From Lineus longissimus (taxonomy: Eukaryota; Nemertea; Pilidiophora; Heteronemertea; Lineidae), in the NCBI RefSeq assembly GCF_910592395.1, contig NC_088326.1:4159001-4223000 (forward strand): 64,000 nt of DNA, read 5' to 3'. This document shows positions 55,851 through 64,000 of this stretch, piece by piece. The notes under the pieces are model-generated. The model did no database searches. It saw nothing but the letters and a program-made list of their open reading frames with translations, and was not told the origin of the DNA. Position numbers and translations under genes: made by a program. Each line of letters starts with the position of its first letter. The first letter of the stretch is position 1.

Positions 55851-55961
55851 ATATGAATAGAGTAGTAAATGCTTTTATCTATAACTCCATGTACATTTAC
55901 ACTAGGCCTTTCTGTACAAAATTGAAGTAAAAGCATTTGCTAGCCTTTATTCATATCACCC
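55846..55961. mobile_element. Palindromic MITE family P, copy 5
   Basis: 116 bp; the left arm has a short deletion (GAATAGAGTAGTAAATGC), the right arm is intact. Confidence 0.9.
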
Positions 55962-56183
55962 AATCAGCTGAAGACATCAAACAATAGAGTATTCTCCAAA
56001 GAAGGGATGCCATTGGTTCACAAGCAGATTATAGTAGCATTTGTTTGTAGTGCTGATCACTGGTCATGTCTGGTTAGTGATAACAGTTGCTCAATGATTT
56101 CAATCTCTAACACTGATCCCCCAACAAGATGTGCTGCCCACGACACAACAAACAACTCAACAGACGAATATTTCGACATGTTC

Positions 56184-56189
56184 TTTATT
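56184..56189 (-). terminator. SNRNP48: SNRNP48 candidate polyadenylation signal
   Basis: TTTATT on the plus strand (AATAAA in gene sense), about 165 nt after the stop codon; the nearest such signal on the gene strand. Confidence 0.6.
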
Positions 56190-56353
56190 ATACAATAAGT
56201 TAAGACAATAACAAATTATCATTTTGGTACTATTACAATGTACTTGTATACAAAATGTTGCTTCAATATCTATGAAAAGAAAGCGTGTTGGAAGAACTGA
56301 AAGAAAGGGATGGAAATCATCACAGTAGAAATAATTTTAAATCAGGCATTTGG

Positions 56354-59300
56354 CTAGGCGTCAGCTGGGTTGTCGCGTTCCTTTTCTTTGTCCTTTTTAT
56401 GTTTGTGTTTCTTGTGGCGTTTGTGATGCGACTCCTTGTAACTGGACGGCTCCCTGAAAGACAGGATTGTCATAAATTCATTGGGTGATATGAATAAAGA
56501 TTAGCAAATGCTTTTATCTAAATCTCCATGTACATTTACACAGGCCTTCCTGTACAAAACCGAAGTAAAAGCATTTGCTAGTCTGTATTCATATCACCCA
56601 TTAGGTGATGTCGAGCTACTTGGGCTGCAAAAATTACTTCCGACTTTGATGAGTCTGGCACCTACATGTACCCTTCCACAGCAGCTAAATTGAGTTGGTG
56701 GCAAAATCATAATAATGATAATACAGGACTCGAGATGACCCCCGAAAAGTGTCTTTCGAAGTATGAAACTTGGCCCAGGACCCTCATGTTTGAAAACGTT
56801 AACTTAGAAATCTGTCACAGGATTCCTCAGATTTTGTCAAGACTTTAGTTTGACTCCCAAGTGAGAAAGTCTAGTTTGAGACCTGAGACCTTTTTACTGT
56901 ATTATCTACTGTCTCAAAGCGCTTCACAATCGCAAACATTGGAGAATAGAGAGGTTACGATTATTTTCCGATTCCAACTTTACTTTGAGAATGAATTACA
57001 GTCATCACGAGACGCCTTCAATTGAACTGATTAGAAGAACGAGCACTCTCATGAACCAGCTTTACTTGAATATCAAAACATTTTAATTGGAAGCACGCAT
57101 AAGCTGCAAATAATGAAATCCTATTTCAAGCCGGGAGCGGTGGCCTCGGACTTGAAATATGACTCAATGGGTGATATGAATAAAGACTAGCAAATGCTTT
57201 TACTTCAATTTTGTACAGAAAGGCCTAGTGTAAATGTACATGGAGTTATAGATAAAAGCATTTGCTAGTCTTTATTCATATCACCCATTATTTCCGCCTT
57301 TGGCTAAGGTCTGGAACGGAATTTCAATTGTCTGACAATGTAACCACCACATTACCTAAAACTGAACTCAATTTTCTTACCTGTCAAGAGATCTAGACCT
57401 ACTCCTCTTCCTCTTGTGCTTTTTGTGATGACTCCCCTCGCCATCATCCCGCCTGTTGCTCCTCTCCTCGCCCTCTCGACTGCTCCGTTCGTCACGCTGT
57501 GACCCCTCATGAGACCCGCCCTCTCGGGAACCACCAGCAGCGGGAGCAGACGCCGTTGGCTCTCCTACTTCATCTTGGATTATCCTCTCTAACACCTCCA
57601 TCTGATTGTTGATTACTTCACGAATAATCTGGAAATATATTTTGCTTGACCATGAAGTTTTACAAAATTTCGACAGAAATAGCAGTTATTCTTGATGAGG
57701 TACAACACATGTTGACGTACAGTAGAACCTCTCTATTAAGGACACCCTTGTGACTGACAAGTGCTGTCCTTAATAGAGAGGTGTCCTGATTAGGTCAAAT
57801 TGAATGGAAACAACCACTTTGGGAACAAAACTAGTGTCCTTAATAGAGAGGTGTCCGCTAAGGGAGGTGCCACTGTATTAATGGAGGGTGTCAAAATAAA
57901 CCTGCACTGTATTACAATCACACCTCACCGACCCTATGCTCAGGGCCCAGAAGGAAACCTTACCTCAGTGTGAGACTTGCTAGTAATGTGCACATTCTTG
58001 GCACGGTACGTCTGTCGCCGTCGCCTCTGGTCTCTCTTCTCAGCCAGCTGCTCAACAAATGACTTATTCTTGTTGTCACTCTCTGAAATAATACACATTT
58101 ATTAGTATGTATTCATTAATTGCCAGTTCCTTTCTCTTTAACATGCTTTTTAATTTTGATTTGTGTTTTTACTTATATCACTAACGTTGCTCTTCTGACC
58201 AGATGTCGGTGCACACTCAATCACTTGCTCCTGCAACTTGGTAGAGCACACTCAATCATTACTATCAGGTCGGGAGGCAATGCTGCTAGTTAAAAGTCAC
58301 GGCATACGAATGTGGAAAGTTTCTGTCCATGGAAGATACAATATCCAATTTCACCAATAAATCAACAGAAATATTAAGTATGTCCAGATAACCCATTTAA
58401 CAATCCCAAATTTTAGGAGAGAACTTTGTGAATTTAATAAATTAGAAAACACACCTTCCTTCTTCTTCTCCCAGCCTTTGCGGTCGAGGAAAAACAACTC
58501 GTCGTCAACTGTGCTCTCGACCTGCTCCCTCTCCCTGGACTTGGCCACCACTTGATCATAGACAGCTAGCCTGACATCTGGCGGGTGTAAATGGAGGTCT
58601 GGGGGTTGTGGACCGGCGGTGGAGGTAGGATGCCTTTTAGGCAAGAACTGCGTGATGTCATCTGGAATGGGAGCAGAGATAATTTTAAAGGTGGACTATA
58701 GGCAGGAGGAGAGGAGCTAATTTGGCCCTCATCGCCAGTAATTTATTGAAAACTTATTTGCTTACCTGCATAATTTTGCCAGTAATTTTTTGAAAACTTA
58801 TTTGCTTACCTGCACCAAACACCAACCTCCCAGCAGCCATCTGATTGTAAATTTTCCGCTCCAGCATTTCCTTCTGGAAAAATTCAAGATACATGTAATC
58901 AAAACTCTGGCCGCGATAGAGAATTAGCTTATTCAACCCAGTGGTCAAGAGGGGAAGAAAAGAAGGAACCTGTGCCGACATCCCGTCAAAAAGTCAACCC
59001 ATCCTGATGAGCAGGAAAATCAAGTCTTCTTGTTATTCAGCGTTTGCCCTGCACTTTTGAAGTTCTCCTCAAAGGAGTATTTCTCCTCGAAGACGGCCTA
59101 GGAATTTTAGTGTGCCACTATGGTTAGGCACCAATTAGGTTTTAGTTGGCCAAGCAATTGCATTTTTTACCAAGAGATCAATGACTACTTACTGCCTCCT
59201 CCCTTGTCAAGTTCTGCCTCCTCAACTCGCAGTACTTGTTGTGCCGACTCTTTATTGATTCAGGAACAAAATGATTGCCATCGATTTGACATTGGAGAAG

Positions 59301-59716
59301 ATCGGGCGCCTGCAAGTACAAAATGGAACTCCAAGTCAAAGTAGTATTTCAATGGGTGCTGGCGCAACGCACCCAATGACCCACCTGACTCAGGCCCTGT
59401 CAATCCCCTAAACATTTTCCTTTGGACATGTTGAATGGAGCAGATGAGTAAAACCTTCCATGATTAAAAATAACATTCATATTTTACTACAAGGAGAGAT
59501 TCAACTCTCCAGATTTAACACACGGAAATGAAAAGCAAGTCTCCTGCAATTTTCAAACGTAAAAAGAGCACGCATCTTTTGCTTTGTTCGACATACCTCC
59601 ATCAGCTCATCTTTCTCCCAGCCAATCAGTTCCAGGATTTCACTGAGGTGCTGTGTCGACTTTTCAATTGAATTTTCCAGTCTTTCCAAGAACTCCAACT
59701 TCTCTGGGTTGTCCAT
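56354..59716 (-). CDS. SNRNP48: U11/U12 small nuclear ribonucleoprotein 48 kDa protein
   Basis: U11-48K is a component of the U11/U12 di-snRNP that helps recognise the 5' splice site of U12-type introns in the minor spliceosome. Seven coding exons: 59597-59716, 59193-59309, 58810-58873, 58455-58661, 57964-58082, 57381-57628, 56354-56453. All are GT-AG and in phase, giving 324 residues (the human protein is about 340). Exon 2 has a complete CHHC zinc finger (LLQCQIDGNHFVPESI, then KSRHNKYC), the family's 5'-splice-site-binding module. RLAVYDQVV and LAEKRDQRRRRQTYRAKNVH followed by ITSKSHTEIIREVIN match vertebrate U11-48K. The C-terminus is RS/KH-rich (KKHKRKRSRSRSLDR, HKKHKHKKDKEKER) and ends at TAG 56354. 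ATG 59716 is the first in frame, after a 5' UTR intron. Confidence 0.95.
56483..56599. mobile_element. Palindromic MITE family P, copy 6, in SNRNP48 last intron
   Basis: 117-bp palindrome about 27 bp upstream, in gene sense, of the final SNRNP48 acceptor (56454-56456). Confidence 0.92.
57169..57286. mobile_element. Palindromic MITE family P, copy 7, in SNRNP48 last intron
   Basis: 118-bp, nearly perfect palindrome; second copy within the same 0.93-kb intron. Confidence 0.93.
57718..57877 (+). mobile_element. MITE family B, in SNRNP48 intron 5
   Basis: TA-flanked copy with CAGTAGAACCTCTCTATTAA and GGGAGGTGCCACTG ends and a short interior deletion near 57790. Confidence 0.88.
58734..58814. 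repeat. 44-bp-offset direct duplication carrying the SNRNP48 exon 3 donor
   Basis: A 37-bp segment GCCAGTAATTTATTGAAAAC... ending CTTACCTGCA occurs twice, at 58734-58770 and 58778-58814, with one difference. In gene sense each copy contains TGCAG/GTAAGC, so two equally strong donors lie 44 nt apart. Confidence 0.93.
59035..59165 (+). repeat. Dispersed repeat family C, partial copy 4, in SNRNP48 intron 2
   Basis: AAGGAGTATTTCTCCTCGAA and GTGCCACTATGGTTAGGCAC followed by CAATTAGG match the family C 5' half at 33800-33880 and the complement of 1430-1500. Confidence 0.6.
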
Positions 59717-59960
59717 TATTTCTTTGCTTCAACTTTAGCAGCTCTATCTGTAACCAGAAATTCGAAAGGTTTTCATATCTATGACATGACAAAGAATAAT
59801 AAGTACTATTTTCTAACCAGGCTAAATCTCTGTGGTGGCCAAACATGGTGATGGCCTGGACTCGGGAGCCAGGCTGACAAAGATGTAGGCCTGGTTATAC
59901 TTACAAGCTCCTTTCCCTTCCAGAAAATGGCGAATTATCGTGGTTAACGTTGCGAAATAT
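59717..59960 (-). promoter_or_regulatory. SNRNP48: SNRNP48 5' UTR, UTR intron and promoter-proximal region
   Basis: In gene sense, GGAGCTTGTAAGTATAAC gives a strong donor at 59904. An acceptor TAACCAG...TTACAG at 59748-59750 joins it 31 nt before the ATG. The UTR exon 1 contains no ATG. An AAAATGGCG (YY1-type) motif lies at 59924-59932. The exact transcription start is not visible. Confidence 0.6.
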
Positions 59961-60589
59961 TGTATCGCCACGTCGGGTCGTAAGAAGTCATCATTTCATA
60001 AATGGCAGATACAATAGGCCTATCGCACAACGTTACATACATAATATAGGCCTAGGCATGAGGCCTATCAATCATACTCGATACTGTCACAACTGCGCCC
60101 CCTTGCCTAGCTGGTGAATAATATACTTTTTTAAAGTTGACATGAAAGAAGACAACTATGAAGTACCGCTATTCCATAGTATTTTTCGACAACACTTATA
60201 CAATATGTATGAGTGTTCGTGTGATTTTTATTGACAAATAGAGTGGTAGAGGTGAATTTTAGTGGAGAAAAAAAACTTACTTCACATTTCAAATTCGGCA
60301 TGAACCTACTGTCTAATTTCGACGCGTGGGGTGGGTCAACCCCGACGTCAGGTGCACTAAGTTACAATTATTGTTCTTGAAACGCGGCTTTTCAATTCTT
60401 TCTGAGTACATTTTCTTCCCACGATATATCTTATACAATACTTCTTAATTATTTTACTCTACATCAGCAATTAAAATAGTTATTCTTGAAAAACAATGAA
60501 AAAGATCATTAAAGCAAAATTCCTGGATACGAGGTTGTGTGCGGCTTTTATTTACCCGAGTAAGTCGACCCGAGTAAACTGCGATGTCA

Positions 60590-60693
60590 AAAAATGGCGA
60601 CTGAAATTTGACAGCGCCTCCAGGATTTTATTTATATTTCCCACATTTGATTGCTAAATAAGGTGTTTTTGACAAGTTTGAATTCTTCGGAGG
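60590..60693 (+). promoter_or_regulatory. Possible promoter and non-coding first exon of a downstream plus-strand gene
   Basis: AAAATGGCG at 60591 is followed about 100 bp later by a good splice donor, CGGAGG/GTAAGT, at 60693. With SNRNP48 starting about 650 bp away on the other strand, a divergent promoter is plausible. No coding exon was recognised further right. Confidence 0.3.
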
Positions 60694-61189
60694 GTAAGTT
60701 TTCGACTTTTTCTACTCATTTCCTGTACTGAAGTAAGAATATCATTGTGTATTATGGTTTGGTAGGCATTTTAAATTGCCGGCCAACTTTGTATCTTTTT
60801 CAGGACAATTCTAGTGCAATAACATGTGTATTGCATGCACACCGTGGAAGTCGTCCGACAATTAGTAGTGTTAATTATGTTTTTTACAGGATGTCCCAAC
60901 AATAATGCCCCTCGATCCTAGACACTAACTTTTAGATTAGAAGTATTTTTTAGGTTAATTGTGGGTTTGTCAACAAGCCCAAAATTGGGAACGAGTTTAC
61001 AATCCCCGTTAACGATCCAAAAAATGTCATCGGATGACTAAAGTCCAAAGAAGCGCCACTTTTCAACGACAATGGTGAATGGATTTATACCTGTTGAATG
61101 CGATCAAACTCCGTCATTTCCGATCGATCGGGGATTGTAAACTTTAACCCAAAATTGTTTTCCGCTTTCCAGGGCATGTGGCAACAATT

Positions 61190-61352
61190 TATGTGCCCCC
61201 AGTGGTTTTTACTTGTTTGGGCATTTACGAAAGGCGCAAGCCTATATCACTATCAGAAATACAGAAAAATCAAGTGAAGTGGCCTTGACTGGGATTCAAA
61301 CCACAGATCTACAGTTTGCCATGCTCTTGCAAATTGAGCTATTGAGGTTCCA
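61190..61352 (-). mobile_element. tRNA-derived SINE
   Basis: On the minus strand, AATAGCTCAATTTGCAAGAG (A-box-like) and GTGGTTTGAATCCC (B-box-like) are spaced as in a tRNA, and acceptor-stem pairing is missing. A non-tRNA tail follows, so this is a SINE rather than a tRNA gene. Confidence 0.7.
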
Positions 61353-61399
61353 TGATTAAACGCTCCTGGGGTAGAAGTCTGTTGAAGACAAAAAAACAC

Positions 61400-64000
61400 A
61401 TACCCGAGGTAGGCCTTGATGATACTTGAATCTATTTTTTTGTGGGATACTTTCTATGATTTAAAAGTGGTGATAAAATATTGAGTGGATTCTCTTACTC
61501 AGACTAGCAGCAGTTGATACCATTTAACCCAAGCAGTGGTTACATGTATATATTAAGTATCTATGTCCTGTCCTTTGGTAATTCTTGGTAATTCTAATTC
61601 TTGGTTACATCACCAGTAGCATAATCTAATTTGTATCCTGAGATTCCGTTTTTTCACTCCTTTGTCATTACTTCTACAGGCAAATACTGAAATAGCGGGA
61701 GTCGGAGTATATTGAAGATCTCTTGTTATATGAGGATGATTTTTATGTGGAGCCTTGGGAGAATCAAGTATATCTATGTAATGCTTTGAGCTCATTGATT
61801 GTACATATATGGGGTGATAGGCCAGATTAATACTGCCTCTATAATACACTCACTGGGTCACTGGTACTCAGACTGATTGTTTCCAGTAAATAGAGTAGCT
61901 CAGTAGGCCTGTCCGTCATGGAATATTTCAGTGCCTTGCCTATAACTATGTAAAATTGTGCGTAAGGACATATGCACCTTTGGTAACAATGCATACAGTG
62001 TTTACACAACAAAGCCTAATCCATGTTGGATGACCTTCATGTCCTGAATAACGACCTCACGTTGTCCAACACTGGCGATTGATTGGCTTGATAATGGGGT
62101 GTGTACAGAGGTGTGTGTGGCATTGGCAGCCAATCGGAATCGTTCTGGCTCTGTGCCAGTAGGTCTTGCGGTTACTGGTCTAGTTATCACACTGGTGTTT
62201 ATTGTAGTGTAGTTGAGTTATCACGTTACCTGAGTGCTTGTAATATTAGTATCACCTTGCATATACCCTTGACTTTCGTCAGAGAAATCGGTAGAAGAAA
62301 GATATTCTCTCATCTTGGTGAGTTAGCCGTATTTTCTGTGGGAAGTTCTGTCATGGTTTGATGAGTGTGTAACTAGGTGTCAGTGATAATCCGTGGTAAT
62401 CATCATCAATCCAGGCCTCTGGCTTAGACACTGCCAGTCTCTGGTTGCCCTTCAGTATTGTCTCTTTCACTTGACAAAAGGCAAACATGACCTTCCTCAT
62501 TTCCTCCTTATCAAATGATGCTTGATGCCCTCTGATTTTGGTATGTCAGTGATTACAAGGCAAAGTTCAAAGAGTTTTATATATTTCTATTCTAGTATTC
62601 TAGTTTCTTTCAGTCACACACTAAAGACTTATATCAGTTATATCAATCGTACTGCATTTCTACCTCGGTGCCCATTTTATATAAGCACTTACGGTAATCA
62701 GGCGAAATGCCCTTTGAAGGTAGATTTTGTCTTCCCCTCAAAATCCTAAAGTGCATGATCATGGTACTGGTAGCTCTTTCAAAATTACCCTCTTATAGGT
62801 TGTCACGGAGTGTCTGTTGGTGGTTGTGATGTTGGTTAAAAACGGTTTGATTTTTCAAGTCAGTGCTTTGCTTTAACTACACATACACGAAATATATTAC
62901 TAATAACTAATTCTTAAAATCTTTCAATGTGATTTTTTTTTCAGTGACGCTTTTTTAGCAGTCACCCTTTAGAAATACTCAGATCTGGCTGCAGTTTGTT
63001 GTGTGACGTCATTGCCGTTACCTCCTGGCAAATCATTTTAGTCTGCTTCTTAGCCAAAGTCAGAGAGATTGGAGAGCCATCTTCTTCAAGTGCAGTGTGG
63101 ACATTGTAACAATACAAGTATGATGTCAGATGTAGACATCATCAGTTTTGTTGCTTAGGTCAACATCTTAGGCATTTAAAAATGTTCTAATGTTGATAAA
63201 AGCTGTATACAGCCTACATGTATACGAACACTGCGGGAACTCAATGTTCTCATCTTTACATTAGTTAGTATGTTTAGTGACTAAGGTTTCGCCCACTGCC
63301 TTGGTATGACCTTTGAGGAAAGGTAATATTCTCAGAAAGTACACTTGTATGTACAGCAGTTTAAAAAAAATTCACTTAGAGATTGCCTGTAAGCCAGCAG
63401 AATCTTCTAAAAAAAAGAAGATCAGACTGTTTAGAATCAGAGAGCTCTGTAGACTTGAAGTAATCAATTTAGGGCAAAGTATGAATGCTATCTTCAAAAA
63501 AATAGCAGTGAGCTTATCAAAGTATCATACGAATCATATCAAACATCATATCAAGCATAGATTATGTTTGATCATGAATGTCTCATAAGTTTATTCCCAC
63601 TGGCACTGATGACCGCCTCAGATCTAGAATTATTTATCATTTGTGACATCTAGAATTATGTTATCATAAACTATAGTGTACTATGTATCCATGATCAATA
63701 TATAGTGTTATCATAACCATTATCCTCCAACTGTGTGCACATCATTTAGTTCTTTGTGTACACTCCTCTGTTGGAATTATTCCGGGCTCACCAAATCATC
63801 CATTATCTGCACTGGTGAAATATCCCTTAGCTTTCAATATTTTACTTCTGAAAAAAAGAGTTTCTTTGAAATTGATTTTCTTGCTATGTCATTCAGTGCC
63901 GGTATATGTACATAAATCGTGTTTCCCTAACTCTAAAGTTTAAAATGCTCTGAAATGTTTTGATTCAGACGCTTTTCCCAGTGATTGAAAATCTTGGAAT
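61400..64000. other. Right-end region, no gene recognised
   Basis: AT-rich with only short frames lacking similarity or splice context. It could be a first intron of a gene that continues beyond the window. Confidence 0.45.

Noticed and set aside
61280-61352. tRNA gene on the minus strand
   Set aside because: A- and B-box-like motifs are present, but acceptor-stem pairing is missing and a repeat tail follows; a SINE fits better.

Overview
The window is animal nuclear DNA: three intron-rich protein genes with GT-AG splice sites, long repeat-filled introns, many miniature transposons and minisatellites, and no operons. Protein resemblance is to bilaterians generally. The repeat families and moderate intron sizes suggest a marine invertebrate (lophotrochozoan or invertebrate deuterostome), but I cannot name the species.

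Layout. (1) 1-13858, minus strand: most of a PAS-domain serine/threonine kinase gene (PASK). Fifteen phase-consistent exons were placed by eye, from a short first exon at 13858 to the kinase N-lobe at 332. The rest of the kinase domain lies beyond the left edge. (2) 13859-23294: gene-free DNA with minisatellites, a 24-bp variable-number repeat and a 54-bp satellite, then a cluster of TGACGT sites just before the next gene. (3) 23295-49031, plus strand: a complete 20-exon gene of the DIDO1/PHF3 family (AT-hook, RS-rich region, PHD finger, second zinc-binding segment, TFIIS central domain, SPOC domain). It ends in two giant exons of repetitive, low-complexity protein, and the predicted product is about 4749 residues. 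(4) 49032-56350: 3' flank with an 80-bp tandem array, then a 54-bp satellite related to the one at 20.6 kb but in the opposite orientation, riddled with palindromic MITEs. (5) 56354-59716, minus strand: a complete 7-exon gene for the U11/U12 snRNP 48-kDa protein (SNRNP48), with a non-coding first exon at about 59905-59960. (6) 59.96-64 kb: no recognised gene; possibly the promoter and first exon of a further plus-strand gene, plus a tRNA-derived SINE.

The three proteins are not an obvious pathway. PASK is a metabolic sensor kinase, the DIDO1-like protein links chromatin and RNA polymerase II, and SNRNP48 recognises U12-type 5' splice sites. PASK and DIDO1 are divergent; DIDO1 and SNRNP48 converge.

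The most unusual features are: tandem duplications that include splice sites in all three genes; transposon fragments ending within about 10-30 bp of splice sites at least seven times; three SILK-type PP1-docking motifs followed by an RVxF-like motif in the DIDO1-like tail; an N-myristoylation-like PASK first exon that needs a GC-AG intron; and an eight-fold TGACGT cluster upstream of DIDO1. All exon boundaries are hand-derived from splice consensus and frame, with no transcript evidence.
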